Assembly (NCBI RefSeq): GCF_011008845.1
Contig: NZ_JAAIWM010000002.1
Location: 558,001-622,000, forward strand
DNA: 64,000 nucleotides
Direction of reading: 5' to 3'
Source of the DNA: Bacillus mesophilus
Lineage (GTDB): Bacteria > Bacillota > Bacilli > Bacillales > SA4
How positions within the stretch are numbered: the stretch's first letter is position 1; the number at the start of each line of letters is the position of its first letter. A program made the translations under genes and the position numbers. Under the pieces are notes generated by a model that ran no database searches, was not told the DNA's origin, and saw only the letters and a list, made by a program, of their open reading frames with translations. Positions 1-11,705 of this stretch are shown piece after piece.

Positions 1-222
1 TTCTCCGCGAGGACCAATCGTCCCATTCATATTTTTAGGAAGTCCAACTACAACAGATTCAACCTGGTACTCTTCTATTATTTCCTTTAATCGATTAAAT
101 CCAAACTGTTTTTTTTCTTCATTGATTTGGATGGTTTCTAAGCCTTGTGCTGTCCAACCCATCTCATCACTAACTGCAACACCAACAGTTTTCGTCCCAA
201 CATCTAATCCTAATATTCTCAT
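1..222 (-). CDS. ruvX: RuvX/YqgF family Holliday-junction resolvase-like protein (3' part beyond window)
   Basis: The first 74 codons are visible; the gene runs off the left edge. The start ATG at 222 is followed by the RNase H-like motif [16 protein letters not shown] (residues 4-19), and GLPKNMNGT appears near residue 60, both typical of the YqgF/RuvX family. Family members are small RNase H-fold proteins linked to 16S rRNA 5' processing and proposed to act as Holliday-junction resolvases. It lies 45 nt downstream of the IreB-family gene and probably shares its transcript with alaS, as in B. subtilis (yrrK). Identity is firm; biochemical role in this species is inferred. Confidence 0.93.
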   Translation of the reverse strand, partial: MRILGLDVGTKTVGVAVSDEMGWTAQGLETIQINEEKKQFGFNRLKEIIEEYQVESVVVGLPKNMNGTIGPRGE

Positions 223-267
223 TTGTTACCCCATTGCTTGATCATTTCTTTGAACCTCTAGCTTTAC

Positions 268-531
268 TTATTTTTTTCGTGTAGCTAAATAAGATTTGAC
301 TAGCTCTTCGATGATTTCATCACGTTCAAGCTTTCTGATGATATTTCTCGCATCCATATGCCTTGGGATATAAGCTGGGTCACCCGATAACAAATAGCCT
401 ACAATTTGATTAATGGGGTTATAGCCTTTCTCTTGAAGGGCGTCATAAACCGTAAACAACACATCATCTACATTAGTATCAAGCTGATCCTCTTGAAAAT
501 TAAATTTCATCGTTTTATCAAAAGAGCTCAT
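268..531 (-). CDS. yrzL: IreB family regulatory phosphoprotein (YrzL, UPF0297)
   Basis: An 87-residue protein beginning [12 protein letters not shown], with the family signature [20 protein letters not shown] in the middle and a charged C-terminus. In Enterococcus faecalis the homologue IreB is a substrate of the PASTA kinase IreK and affects cephalosporin resistance; the Bacillus homologue has no well-settled role. The ATG at 531 is preceded by GAGGTG at suitable spacing. The gene sits between alaS and ruvX, the arrangement conserved in Bacillaceae, so it is probably co-transcribed with them. Confidence 0.9.
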   Translation of the reverse strand: MSSFDKTMKFNFQEDQLDTNVDDVLFTVYDALQEKGYNPINQIVGYLLSGDPAYIPRHMDARNIIRKLERDEIIEELVKSYLATRKK

Positions 532-631
532 GTCTACACCTCACTCTCAAGCAAAAGCTTGTCAACATTTACCTTCATTGTACACTAACCACTTGTCATA
601 ATAAAGCAAACTACAAAAATATCTGTTATGT

Positions 632-668
632 AGGGTTTCTAGAGAGGGGTTACCCCACCAGAAACCCT
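632..668 (-). terminator. Stem-loop after alaS
   Basis: The arms AGGGTTTCT and AGAAACCCT (632-640 and 660-668) form a hairpin just past the alaS stop. The region between them (GGTGGGGTAACCCC) can pair further. No strong T-tract follows on the minus strand, so it may be an attenuating or processing hairpin rather than a full terminator; yrzL and ruvX downstream would then receive read-through. Confidence 0.45.
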
Positions 669-682
669 TGCAAAAAGAACAT

Positions 683-3322
683 TTAAACCGACTTTATTAC
701 CCATTCCTCAACATATTCAAGAGCTTCTGTTAATTTATCCGGGTCTTTTCCTCCAGCTTGTGCCATATCAGGACGGCCACCACCACCGCCACCACAACGT
801 CCAGCAACTTCTTTTATAAGCTTTCCAGCATGATACCCTTTTGGAAGTAAATCCTCGGTAACACCCGCTAATAAGTTGACCTTATCTGTTCCAACCACTG
901 ATCCTAAGATAATCACACCAGATCCTATTTTAAGCTTTAAATCATCAACCATAGAACGTAAGCTGTTCATATCAGTGGCATTGACCTTACTAGCTAGAAC
1001 CTTTACTCCATTAATCTCTTTGACCTGATTGATCAAGTTACCTGCTTCAATATTTCCAAGCTTAGCCGCTAAAGATTCATTTTCTCTTTGCAGTTGCTTC
1101 ATTTCGATCTGTAGAGTATCAATTCTATTTACTATGTCTTTTGGATTCGATTTTAATCTCGCTGCCGCTTCATTTAGAAGGCTAATTTGCTCGTACATCG
1201 CTGCATATGCTGCTTGACCAGTTACTGCTTCAATTCTTCTAGTACCAGCACCTATTCCTGATTCTGAAACAATTTTGAATAGCCCAATCACAGCAGTATT
1301 TTGAACATGACAACCGCCACAAAGCTCTAGGCTATAATCACCGACCTGAACCACTCGAACAATTTCTCCATACTTCTCACCAAAAAGCGCCATTGCCCCC
1401 ATAGCTTTTGCTTCAGTTAGTGATTTATTAGAAATTTCAACGTCAATACTTTGCCAAATCTTTTTATTTACGATTTCTTCAATTTGTTCTAGTTCTTCAG
1501 GTTTAATTTGGCCGAAGTGAGAGAAGTCAAAACGTAAACGATCTTTTGTAACTAGTGAGCCTGCTTGGTTAACATGCCCACCTAATACATCTTTTAAAGC
1601 CTGATGAAGAAGATGAGTGGCAGTATGATTTTTAATAATGCCTCCTCTTAACTCCTGATCAATTGTTGCTGAAACGGAAGTACCCTTTGTTAATGTACCT
1701 TCCTCCACAATAATTTGATGTAAGTTTTGACCATTTGGAGCTTTCTGTACATCTTTAACTAGTACCTTGAGGCCATTGCCTACTAGATATCCTTTATCGG
1801 CAATTTGACCACCACTTTCAGCATAAAACGGCGTAGAGCTAAGAATGATTTGCCCTTCTTGCCCTGCTGATAGCTCATTGACAAATTGATGGTTTGAGAC
1901 TATTTCTAACACATTTGCTTCTTCTTCAAGCTTTTCATACCCAACAAAGCTGCTCTTTGCCGTAATTTCTCCAAGCACTCCACCTTGAACCTGCATGGAA
2001 CCTGTATCTTGTCTAGCAGCTCTTGCTCGTTCACGCTGGCTGTTCATCTCAACTTCAAAGCCTTCAGTATCAAGGACCATACCTTCTTCTTCCGCGTATT
2101 CTTCTGTAAGCTCAACAGGGAATCCATATGTGTCATAAAGTCTGAACACATCTGCACCTGGAATAACAGTTTCGTTCTTTTCTTTTTGTGAGCGAATGAC
2201 AGCTGATAAAATAGCCAATCCATCATTTAACGTTTCTAAAAAGCGTTCTTCTTCATTTTTTATAACCTTCTGGATAAACTCAGTCTTTTCTTTCACTTCT
2301 GGATAGAAGTCCACCATCACGTCTGCAACTACCGGAACAAGCTCAAACATAAATGGACGCCCAATGTCTAATTGCTTAGCATAACGTACCGCTCTACGTA
2401 ACAATCTTCGTAGTACGTACCCTCTACCTTCATTGGAAGGAAGTGCACCGTCTCCAACAGCGAAGGTTACTGTTCTAACATGGTCAGCGATTACCTTAAA
2501 CGCTACGTCCTTCTCCTTTGATTCACGATACTTATGGCCAGAAATGTTCTCTGTAGCCTCAATAATCGGAACAAATAGATCAGTATCAAAATTAGTAGGT
2601 ACTCCTTGAATAACAGAGCACATACGCTCTAATCCCATTCCGGTATCAATGTTTTTCTTTGGAAGTGGAGTATATGTTCCATCTGGATTATGATTAAATT
2701 CTGAGAACACGAGATTCCAAACTTCTAGATAACGCTCATTTTCTCCACCTGGGTAAAGTTCTGGATCACTCGGGTCATTTCCATACTCTTCACCACGATC
2801 GTAAAAAAGCTCCGTATTAGGTCCACTTGGACCCTCTCCAATGTCCCAAAAGTTACCCTCAAGACGAATCACTCGTTCTTTAGGTACCCCTACTTCCTCT
2901 GTCCAGATTTTATAGGCTTCTTCATCTTCAGGATGGATGGTAACTGATAGCTTCTCCGGATCAAAGCCAATCCAATCTTTACTAGTTAGGAATTCCCATG
3001 CCCAGTGGATAGATTCAGTCTTAAAATAATCACCAATAGAAAAATTTCCTAGCATCTCAAAGAAAGTATGGTGTCTAGCTGTTTTTCCAACATTCTCAAT
3101 ATCGTTTGTTCTAATCGATTTTTGTGCGTTACATATGCGAGGGTTCTCGGGAATCACACGACCATCAAAATATTTCTTTAATGTCGCAACTCCACTATTG
3201 ATCCAAAGTAGGGACGGATCCTCATGAGGAACAAGTGGACGACTTGGCTCTACTGAATGACCCTTTTCCTTAAAAAAGTCTAAAAATAACTGTCTTACTT
3301 GAGCTGATGATAACTGTTTCAA
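683..3322 (-). CDS. alaS: Alanyl-tRNA synthetase
   Basis: AlaRS, class II, charges tRNA-Ala in the cytoplasm. Full architecture is present: N-terminal aminoacylation core, editing domain with HTATH (zinc-type HxxxH) and the CGGCH cysteine motif, and the C-Ala domain with a glycine run CGGGGGG and [10 protein letters not shown] near the end. I place the start at TTG 3322, because a strong Shine-Dalgarno AGGAGGA (3330-3336) lies just before it; this gives 879 residues, close to the B. subtilis length. An upstream in-frame ATG at 3340 would contain that ribosome site inside the coding region and is unlikely. Expression is controlled by the T-box leader upstream. Confidence 0.97.
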   Translation of the reverse strand: MKQLSSAQVRQLFLDFFKEKGHSVEPSRPLVPHEDPSLLWINSGVATLKKYFDGRVIPENPRICNAQKSIRTNDIENVGKTARHHTFFEMLGNFSIGDYFKTESIHWAWEFLTSKDWIGFDPEKLSVTIHPEDEEAYKIWTEEVGVPKERVIRLEGNFWDIGEGPSGPNTELFYDRGEEYGNDPSDPELYPGGENERYLEVWNLVFSEFNHNPDGTYTPLPKKNIDTGMGLERMCSVIQGVPTNFDTDLFVPIIEATENISGHKYRESKEKDVAFKVIADHVRTVTFAVGDGALPSNEGRGYVLRRLLRRAVRYAKQLDIGRPFMFELVPVVADVMVDFYPEVKEKTEFIQKVIKNEEERFLETLNDGLAILSAVIRSQKEKNETVIPGADVFRLYDTYGFPVELTEEYAEEEGMVLDTEGFEVEMNSQRERARAARQDTGSMQVQGGVLGEITAKSSFVGYEKLEEEANVLEIVSNHQFVNELSAGQEGQIILSSTPFYAESGGQIADKGYLVGNGLKVLVKDVQKAPNGQNLHQIIVEEGTLTKGTSVSATIDQELRGGIIKNHTATHLLHQALKDVLGGHVNQAGSLVTKDRLRFDFSHFGQIKPEELEQIEEIVNKKIWQSIDVEISNKSLTEAKAMGAMALFGEKYGEIVRVVQVGDYSLELCGGCHVQNTAVIGLFKIVSESGIGAGTRRIEAVTGQAAYAAMYEQISLLNEAAARLKSNPKDIVNRIDTLQIEMKQLQRENESLAAKLGNIEAGNLINQVKEINGVKVLASKVNATDMNSLRSMVDDLKLKIGSGVIILGSVVGTDKVNLLAGVTEDLLPKGYHAGKLIKEVAGRCGGGGGGRPDMAQAGGKDPDKLTEALEYVEEWVIKSV

Positions 3323-3441
3323 AGTACTTCCTCCTAACATGTTTTAAAGAACAAAAGGCTTAAGTGCCCTTTCTTGCCTCCTACAAGCAGATGCTTATAG
3401 TCTCCAAGGGTAAAACCCACGAGGTAGGGTGTAAAGCAAAT

Positions 3442-3695
3442 AAAAAAACTCCCATCCCTTGTATATACATACAGGGACGAGAGTTACTCGCGGTACCACC
3501 CTGATTATGATTACTCACGTAACCATCACTCAGATTTCTGTAACGTAGAAATACGGCAGGTTTTTTAAATCTGCACTCTGGAATAGCCTTCAGGTACACT
3601 TCACCTAGATTTCCTCTCAGCCAAGGGAAACCCTCTCTTAAGGTGGGCTGTAGCTTACTCGTTCCTTCATAGTTTTAATTTTGATATCTATTATG
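3442..3695 (-). promoter_or_regulatory. T-box leader of alaS (tRNA-Ala-sensing)
   Basis: On the minus strand the antiterminator T-box core AGGGTGGTACCGC (3490-3502) is followed by a long terminator stem (CTCTCGTCCCT pairing with AAGGGATGGGAG, about 3448-3484) and a run of Ts (3442-3447). In Stem I an AGTA motif lies on the 5' side. On the 3' side GCT (3587-3585), followed by A and the closing strand TTCC, sits at the specifier position and reads Ala, in agreement with the downstream gene. Uncharged tRNA-Ala would stabilise the antiterminator and allow alaS transcription. Confidence 0.92.
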
Positions 3696-3701
3696 CCGCT
3701 T

Positions 3702-3731
3702 ATTATAGACAAAGCTTCTACCCTTTGTCAA
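3702..3731 (-). promoter_or_regulatory. SigA-type promoter for the alaS T-box leader
   Basis: Perfect -35 TTGACA (3726-3731) and -10 TATAAT (3702-3707) with an 18-nt spacer on the minus strand, placed so that transcription begins about 3695, at the 5' end of the T-box leader. The -35 box overlaps the stop codon of the upstream transporter gene. Confidence 0.85.
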
Positions 3732-4789
3732 TGTTTTGTAAAATGGGCTTTTGCATGGAGGAGAATCACCTTTAGGATTGCTAGCAATGGTACGGCTAAA
3801 ATAAGGCCTGCCACACCACCGATTTCCCCACCAGCTAATAACGCAAACATAATAAACACTGGGTGCATATGAAGACTTTTGCCTACAATTAATGGGGATA
3901 ATAAATTACCTTCAATAAATTGTATGCTAAAAATAACAATTGCCACAAACAGAACCATCTTACCTGATATCGTTACTGCAATTAACATTGCAGGTATTGC
4001 CCCGATAATTGGACCAAAATAGGGAATGACGTTGGTTACTCCTACAATAACCCCTAATAGCAGAGGATATTTCATATCAATTAACCAAAATCCGAGTGTT
4101 GAAATAATACCAACCACTAGACAGACTAAAAGCTGGCCACGAATATAATTTCCTAGCGATTGATCTATATCCTTCAAAAAGCGTATACCTGACTTTCGAT
4201 AATTCCTTGGAGTTAAATACCATACAGTCTTTTTAATCTGATCGAAGTCTTTTAACATATAGAAAACAATAAACGGGATAATTAAAATGAGTAGGAAGTA
4301 ATTAATCACACTTCTTAACACATTTATAACATTTGTTAGGATAGATGCAATTGATTCTTCTACTCCTGTTAGGGTTTGTTCTATTCTTGCATGGACACCA
4401 TCAGGTAATTGCTCTGTCTGTTGGTGAATAGAACTGGACCATGCTCGATACTTTTCAAACAGCTCTGGAACATTATTGCCAAGCTCTCTAATTTGAATTA
4501 AAATCTGTGGAAGTCCCTTGTAAAGGCCAAGAGCAATTCCACCAAAAAACAATCCATAAATAATTAAAATAGCAATGGGCCTTGGAATATTATAAGCATG
4601 TATCTTTTCGATTAACGGATGAAGTAAATACGTTATAAACGAGGCGATTAGAAAGGGAATAAATATAGCTAATGCCACTTGATAAATCGGTGTCCAAAAG
4701 GGCTCAAGCTTTAAAAAAACATAAATACACAATAGAAATAGTAACAGTGTTAGAATTCTTATGAGCCAGTTAGTATTTATATTTTTCAT
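3728..4789 (-). CDS. yrrI: AI-2E family transporter (YrrI-like membrane protein)
   Basis: A 353-residue integral membrane protein with about seven to eight hydrophobic helices. It carries family hallmarks of the AI-2E/TqsA/PerM group: FIVFYMLKDF midway and the YFGPIIG and IEGNLLSPLIVGKSL segments toward the C-terminus. Some family members export autoinducer-2 and others act as ion antiporters, so substrate is unknown. The ATG at 4789 is chosen because GGGAGGGAG precedes it directly; an extension of 14 residues upstream lacks a ribosome site. It lies upstream of alaS but has its own transcript limits, since the alaS promoter overlaps its stop codon. Confidence 0.88.
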   Translation of the reverse strand: MKNINTNWLIRILTLLLFLLCIYVFLKLEPFWTPIYQVALAIFIPFLIASFITYLLHPLIEKIHAYNIPRPIAILIIYGLFFGGIALGLYKGLPQILIQIRELGNNVPELFEKYRAWSSSIHQQTEQLPDGVHARIEQTLTGVEESIASILTNVINVLRSVINYFLLILIIPFIVFYMLKDFDQIKKTVWYLTPRNYRKSGIRFLKDIDQSLGNYIRGQLLVCLVVGIISTLGFWLIDMKYPLLLGVIVGVTNVIPYFGPIIGAIPAMLIAVTISGKMVLFVAIVIFSIQFIEGNLLSPLIVGKSLHMHPVFIMFALLAGGEIGGVAGLILAVPLLAILKVILLHAKAHFTKH

Positions 4790-4879
4790 ATGCACTCCCT
4801 CCCTTACATAATGTGAAACAAAGTTTAGCAATTATGCATCGCGAGGGGTTAATTCATTATTTTATTGATATTTGACCAA

Positions 4880-4913
4880 TAAAAACAAAGGGATCTCCAA
4901 TTAGAGATCCCTT
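4880..4913 (-). terminator. Rho-independent terminator after yrzQ
   Basis: A perfect ten-base-pair stem, AAGGGATCTC and GAGATCCCTT (4888-4913), with loop TAATTG. On the minus strand it is followed by TGTTTTTAT. It ends the yrzQ/yrzR/yrrD transcript before the yrrI gene. Confidence 0.85.
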
Positions 4914-4927
4914 CGTGTACTAGTTAA

Positions 4928-5059
4928 TTACCACATTTTTGTAATACGTTTGCGGAGCTTTCTTACCGGTCTGCTTGACATCATATCATTTTCCTGTGCC
5001 TTGTGAAAAGCGTATGCTCCAAGACCCATAGCAATTATAGATGTTAGTGTTCTATTCAT
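4928..5059 (-). CDS. yrzQ: Small YrzQ-like protein (DUF3918)
   Basis: A 43-codon gene with ATG at 5059, preceded by GAGGAG. The product begins MNRTLTSIIAMGLGAYAFHK, a short hydrophobic helix, and ends in a strongly basic tail with RKLRKRITKMW. Size, sequence pattern and position between yrrI and yrzR match YrzQ of B. subtilis. The helix plus basic tail suggests a small membrane-associated protein, but no function is known. Confidence 0.78.
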   Translation of the reverse strand: MNRTLTSIIAMGLGAYAFHKAQENDMMSSRPVRKLRKRITKMW

Positions 5060-5080
5060 GGTGTAAACACTCCTCTTTCG

Positions 5081-5269
5081 TTACATATTTATAATGCGCT
5101 CATCTTCACCAAACAGATCATCAAGAGAGCTTAATGTGCCATCTTCTTCCACTTGATGAACATTCATAATTCCTTTTGAAATCGATAATTCAATAAAGCA
5201 ATTCCAGCAATAATATTGATTGACGCCAATTTTTCCGATATCTTTACTTTTACAATTTGGGCACTGCAA
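5081..5269 (-). CDS. yrzR: Small zinc-ribbon protein (YrzR-like)
   Basis: A 62-residue protein with two CxxC pairs, Cys3/Cys6 (CPNC) and Cys21/Cys24 (CWNC), spaced as in a zinc ribbon, followed by an acidic tail. The start is TTG at 5269 with AAGGAGG upstream. Position between the YrzQ-like gene and the PRC-barrel gene matches B. subtilis yrzR. The function is not known; binding of zinc is inferred from the cysteine spacing only. Confidence 0.8.
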   Translation of the reverse strand: MQCPNCKSKDIGKIGVNQYYCWNCFIELSISKGIMNVHQVEEDGTLSSLDDLFGEDERIINM

Positions 5270-5293
5270 GTTCTAAGGGCCTCCTTATACCAT

Positions 5294-5767
5294 TCACGTG
5301 TCAATTTCGATCAGTACAATATCCTCGCCGAACTGAAGTGGATGATTTGTCTTCACATTCTTTTTTCCTTCAGATAAATCAGCAAAGAATCCTTCTGATA
5401 CTTCATACCCTAAAATAGTGCCCAAATTTGCATCAAAATATACATCATCGACGATACCAAGTTTTTCTCCTTCTTTTGTAAAAAGGAGCTTACCGACCAA
5501 ATCATGATCGCATAGAAAATGATCGGGCTCTTCTACAATGCCGGATTGTAAAGAACTTCTATCTTCTAGCATCACACCATCTGTTCCGATGGATAATACT
5601 TTGTCGATGCTGATTAATCGATCACGTTCAAAGAGGCCCTTCACATCAAGCATGACTGCTCTGATCACACCTTCATTCGAGACCATTAAATCGGAAACAA
5701 CACCCAACGCTTTACCTGTGGATGAATCATACACTGGCATACCTTTAATCAAAGTAAATGTTCGCAA
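5294..5767 (-). CDS. yrrD: PRC-barrel domain protein (YrrD-like)
   Basis: 157 residues with two tandem PRC-barrel repeats: the first starts near residue 5 (KGMPVYDSSTGKALG) and the second near residue 88 (VGKLLFTKEGEKLG). PRC barrels are small beta-domains found in RimM and photosynthetic reaction centres; the role of YrrD is not established. The start appears to be TTG at 5767. It lies 39 nt downstream of recD2 and upstream of yrzR in a probable operon. Confidence 0.82.
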   Translation of the reverse strand: MRTFTLIKGMPVYDSSTGKALGVVSDLMVSNEGVIRAVMLDVKGLFERDRLISIDKVLSIGTDGVMLEDRSSLQSGIVEEPDHFLCDHDLVGKLLFTKEGEKLGIVDDVYFDANLGTILGYEVSEGFFADLSEGKKNVKTNHPLQFGEDIVLIEIDT

Positions 5768-5806
5768 AAGTACTCCCCACCTTCCCGAACATTTTTATAG
5801 TTTGTA

Positions 5807-8155
5807 TTAATCCATAAAGTCATACGGAGAAACGTTTACCATAGCCGCACGTTCTGCATCAACAGACAACTCAAACCCGGCAGATTCAGTTTCTGTAACG
5901 ATGTTGCCAATCATTCCCTTAACTCTTTCTGTTAAAGTGGTTTGACGTTTCCGATCTTCCGTACGTTGAATCCCCTGCAATAGGGTCTCTTCTTCCCCAC
6001 ATAGAATTAAAAACTCTTTACTTCTTGTTATCGCTGTATAAATTAAGTTTTTTCGAAGCATTCTATAATAACTTTTTACAACAGGAAAAATGACAATTGG
6101 AAATTCACTGCCTTGTGCTTTATGTACAGAGCAACAATAAGCATGAGTAATTTGATTTAAATCCTGCTTTTTATAGGTTACCTCTGTCCCTTCAAAGGCA
6201 ATTACAATAAGGTCTTCCTTTTCTACGTTTTCCTTCGCATAGAAAACAGAAACAATCTCTCCCATATCCCCATTAAACACGTTTTGATCAGGTTGATTCA
6301 CAAGCTGAAGAACCTTATCACCAACCCGGTAAGCCTTGTCTCCATAAGAAATTTCTCTCTTCTGATCTGTTTTTGGGTTAAACAAAGTTTGTAGTTCAAG
6401 ATTTAATGTATCGATTCCCGCAGGTCCCCTGTACATAGGGGCAAGGACTTGAATATCTCTTGGAGAAAAGCCCTTTTTAACTGCATTAGCACAAACCTTT
6501 TTAACAACATCAATTACTTGATATTGATTGCACTTCAAAAACGACCGATCCGATTTTGGAGTCATAATATCATGTGGTAATGTACCCTTTTTAATATCAT
6601 GTGCTAGTTCTACAATGGTTGAATCCTCTGACTGACGGAAGATATCAACAAGTCGAACCGTAGGAATGGTACCAGTATCTAATAAATCACTCAGCACTTG
6701 ACCTGGCCCAACGGAGGGCAACTGATCCTCGTCACCTACCAAAATAACCTGAAGAGAAGCAGGTAATGATTTGAATAACTGATTAGCCAACCACGTATCA
6801 ACCATAGACACTTCATCAACTATAAGTATCTTTCCATCAACAGGATTATCTTCATCATGATCAAATCCGTCTACTCCATTCCAACCAAGAAGTCGGTGAA
6901 TCGTAACAGCTGGTAGTCCAGTTGATTCATTCATCCGTTTAGCTGCTCTTCCTGTAGGTGCAACTAGCAAAAATGGAAAGGGTTCTTCTTTTTTATAATC
7001 CTTTGGATCCAAGGAACAACCATGGAGTTCCGCATATAACTCAACGATACCCTTGATGACAGTTGTTTTCCCTGTACCTGGTCCTCCTGTTAAAAGAAGC
7101 ATAGGAGACGACAGGGCTTTTTGAATAGCATCCTTTTGAGAAGGTGCATATTGTACCTTGAGGCGTTCTTCGAGTGCTCCTAAAGCTAGTAAGAATTCAG
7201 ACTCCGGAAAGGAATCTTCATACTCTTCCTGTTCTAATAACCTCTTTATATTAGTAACTAAGCCTTTTTCAGAAAAAAATAACGAAGGAAGGTAATAACG
7301 GTCATCTTCAAGGACTAACTTCCCTTCCTCAACCAGATATTCCAGCTGTTGGATGATATCCGATTCAGAAATCAGGTCATAATGCGAGGATTCTAATAAT
7401 CCCCTTACTCTTTCGTACAATTGCTCTCCTAAAAGATATACATGCCCTTCCTGCATACTAAACTGGTCAATCACATAAAGACATGCGGCCTTTATACGTT
7501 CAGGATGCTTTCCCACCATCCCTATCGCTTTACCAAGTTCATCAGCTTTTGCAAAGCCAATTCCCTCAACGTCCGCCATTAGCTGATAGGGGTTTCGCTT
7601 AATCATGTCTAGGGTTTGATCTCGGTATGTTTGGTATATCTTCATTGAAAGCTGGGGGCCAAATCCATATTGAGATAAAGTGACCATGACCTGTTCTAAA
7701 CCTTGGTGTTCAAGTAATGTTCTGGCTAGCTCTTTTGCTTTTTCTGAAGTTAACTGTGGTACAGATTTTAAAACATCAGGGTTATGTAAGATTTTATTAA
7801 TTGCATCTTCACCAAGTGCTTCTACAATTTTTTCAGCTGTTTTTTTTCCTATTCCTTTAAATAGATCGCTCGATAAATATAATATAATTCCTTGCTCGGT
7901 TCTGGGAATTTCTTTTTGGAAGTGATTCACATGATATTGAATACCAAACTTAGGATGATCCTTAAACACACCAAAGAAGGTATAAGTCTCATGTTCCTGA
8001 AGAAGAGGGAAATAGCCTGTTACAATTGCCTCTTTATCCTCATAATTTTCGGTAGTCTCTTCGATCCGAATCCGTAGAACTGTATATAAGTTGGAATCAT
8101 TATGAAAGATCGTAACAATTGGATGACCTTTTACATATTTTTCTGGTTCCGTCAT
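5807..8155 (-). CDS. recD2: RecD2 family 5'-3' DNA helicase
   Basis: A 782-residue superfamily 1B helicase of the stand-alone RecD2 type found in bacteria without RecBCD. It has an N-terminal OB/HhH region (about 1-220, with GIGKKTAEKI and VEGIGFAKADELG), Walker A GGPGTGKT at 357-364, Walker B with DEVS at 447-450, and late helicase motifs (HAYCCSVHKAQGSEFP, YTAITRSKEFL). The B. subtilis homologue (YrrC) helps replication forks and modulates RecA. ATG at 8155 follows GAGGAGG. It is flanked by the TPR gene upstream and yrrD downstream. Confidence 0.95.
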   Translation of the reverse strand: MTEPEKYVKGHPIVTIFHNDSNLYTVLRIRIEETTENYEDKEAIVTGYFPLLQEHETYTFFGVFKDHPKFGIQYHVNHFQKEIPRTEQGIILYLSSDLFKGIGKKTAEKIVEALGEDAINKILHNPDVLKSVPQLTSEKAKELARTLLEHQGLEQVMVTLSQYGFGPQLSMKIYQTYRDQTLDMIKRNPYQLMADVEGIGFAKADELGKAIGMVGKHPERIKAACLYVIDQFSMQEGHVYLLGEQLYERVRGLLESSHYDLISESDIIQQLEYLVEEGKLVLEDDRYYLPSLFFSEKGLVTNIKRLLEQEEYEDSFPESEFLLALGALEERLKVQYAPSQKDAIQKALSSPMLLLTGGPGTGKTTVIKGIVELYAELHGCSLDPKDYKKEEPFPFLLVAPTGRAAKRMNESTGLPAVTIHRLLGWNGVDGFDHDEDNPVDGKILIVDEVSMVDTWLANQLFKSLPASLQVILVGDEDQLPSVGPGQVLSDLLDTGTIPTVRLVDIFRQSEDSTIVELAHDIKKGTLPHDIMTPKSDRSFLKCNQYQVIDVVKKVCANAVKKGFSPRDIQVLAPMYRGPAGIDTLNLELQTLFNPKTDQKREISYGDKAYRVGDKVLQLVNQPDQNVFNGDMGEIVSVFYAKENVEKEDLIVIAFEGTEVTYKKQDLNQITHAYCCSVHKAQGSEFPIVIFPVVKSYYRMLRKNLIYTAITRSKEFLILCGEEETLLQGIQRTEDRKRQTTLTERVKGMIGNIVTETESAGFELSVDAERAAMVNVSPYDFMD

Positions 8156-8190
8156 CTGGCTCCCTCCTCTCTGTCCAGTCAGAAGTTATA

Positions 8191-8844
8191 TTACTCTTGT
8201 TCCAATAGGCGTTTTCCGTTACCTGCTAATAGATGATCTGGCTGTATTTCTAACGCCTTATTAAACATTTCTAATGCCTTATCAGCATTTTCCTTATGAG
8301 CATAGGCAACACCTAGATTAAAGTAAACATCTGCATTGTCCACCTGCATTTCAACAAGGTCTTCAAATTGCTTAATACATTCGTCAATAAGCTCCAGCTG
8401 TGCCAGGCATAAGCCATATTGAAACTTAGCTTCATAGTCAATTACATTAAGCTCAACAGCTCGCTGAAGGTATGGAAGTGCGTGCTTAAATAATTCTTGC
8501 TGCATATAAGTAAGCCCGAGCATAAAATAGACATCAGAGTTATCTAGTCCTTTTTCTATTGCCATGGAAAAATAATGTGTCGAATTCGTAAATTCTTCCA
8601 TTTCAAAATATATAGTACCAACTCCGTAATAGGCTGTGGCTAATTGTTCATCAATCTCAATCGCTCTTTTAAAAAAAGCTAGTGCTTTGTCTGTTTCCCC
8701 TACGGCTGCTAACAAATTTCCGAAGTTCACATTTCCAATCGGATCATTTGGGTTTTCTTCCAAAGCCTCTGTAAACACTTTCGCTGCTTCTTCAAGGTTT
8801 CCTTCTTGCATATATTGAATTCCTAGTTTATTTTTATCTGTCAT
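8191..8844 (-). CDS. yrrB: TPR repeat protein (YrrB-like)
   Basis: About 217 residues composed almost wholly of tetratricopeptide repeats (five to six units, for example AYYGVGTIYFEMEEF and ADVYFNLGVAYAHKENAD with the A/G-Y-P pattern). TPR solenoids mediate protein-protein contacts; in B. subtilis YrrB a role with the tRNA-modification neighbours has been suggested but is not proved. I favour ATG at 8844, with AAGGG nine bases upstream; ATG at 8853 is an alternative. It lies between mnmA and recD2 as in B. subtilis. Confidence 0.87.
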   Translation of the reverse strand: MTDKNKLGIQYMQEGNLEEAAKVFTEALEENPNDPIGNVNFGNLLAAVGETDKALAFFKRAIEIDEQLATAYYGVGTIYFEMEEFTNSTHYFSMAIEKGLDNSDVYFMLGLTYMQQELFKHALPYLQRAVELNVIDYEAKFQYGLCLAQLELIDECIKQFEDLVEMQVDNADVYFNLGVAYAHKENADKALEMFNKALEIQPDHLLAGNGKRLLEQE

Positions 8845-8901
8845 GTTAATCATCCCTTTTCTTTAACATATTTTTTTATAAAGTATGTAGTTAAGTCAAG
8901 A

Positions 8902-8928
8902 AGACCTCAACCAATTAGGCTGAGGTTC

Positions 8929-8931
<3 letters not shown>
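8902..8931 (-). terminator. Hairpin at the end of mnmA
   Basis: GAACCTCAGCC pairs with GGTTGAGGTC around the mnmA stop codon (8902-8929), with loop TAATT. The following minus-strand sequence (TTCTTGAC) is only moderately T-rich, so strength is uncertain. Confidence 0.55.
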
Positions 8932-11198
<2,267 letters not shown>

Positions 11199-11238
11199 TT
11201 GTTTCACTCCTTTCATTTATGTTATGTACTATTATTTC

Positions 11239-11655
11239 CTATATATAAAACATATAAGCATCCTGTTCTCCATCAGAATAGCTTGCTAAGTCCTCTAATG
11301 TTGTACTGTCTAAGACTTCTTTTACAGCATCTCTAATTCGGATCCATAGTTCACGCTTTGCTGGCTCTTCGTCATCTAATACTTCAACAGGACTTATAGG
11401 TCCTTCAAGAACACGAATAATATCTCCTGCTGTAATCGCTGCAGGTGCATCAGCCAGCATATAGCCACCATATGCGCCTCTAATACTTTTCACTAGCCCT
11501 GCATTCCGTAAAGGGGCAATTAATTGCTCTAGGTAATGCTCTGACAAATCATGAGTTTGTGCAATAGATTTTAAAGAAACAGGCCCTTCCCCATACTGTC
11601 TCGCCAGTTCAATCACAATGGTCAGCCCGTATCGTCCTTTAGTTGATATTTTCAT
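11239..11655 (-). CDS. cymR: Rrf2 family repressor of cysteine metabolism CymR
   Basis: 138 residues with the Rrf2 winged helix at the N-terminus (MKISTKGRYGLTIVIELA, then LKSIAQTHDLSEHYLEQL). There are no cysteines, so the Fe-S cluster seen in IscR-like members cannot be bound; this is the CymR pattern. CymR with O-acetylserine lyase CysK represses cystine uptake and cysteine synthesis genes in Bacillus. Position upstream of yrvO-mnmA is conserved. ATG at 11655 follows AAGGGGTG. Confidence 0.93.
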   Translation of the reverse strand: MKISTKGRYGLTIVIELARQYGEGPVSLKSIAQTHDLSEHYLEQLIAPLRNAGLVKSIRGAYGGYMLADAPAAITAGDIIRVLEGPISPVEVLDDEEPAKRELWIRIRDAVKEVLDSTTLEDLASYSDGEQDAYMFYI

Positions 11656-11705
11656 TCTTCATTACACCCCTTTTAATATCCATTAGTCATGTATTTTCAG
11701 TTTTA

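Noticed and set aside
3381-3599. 72-codon minus-strand frame upstream of alaS
   Set aside because: It lies wholly inside the T-box leader; the base pairing of the leader explains the sequence.
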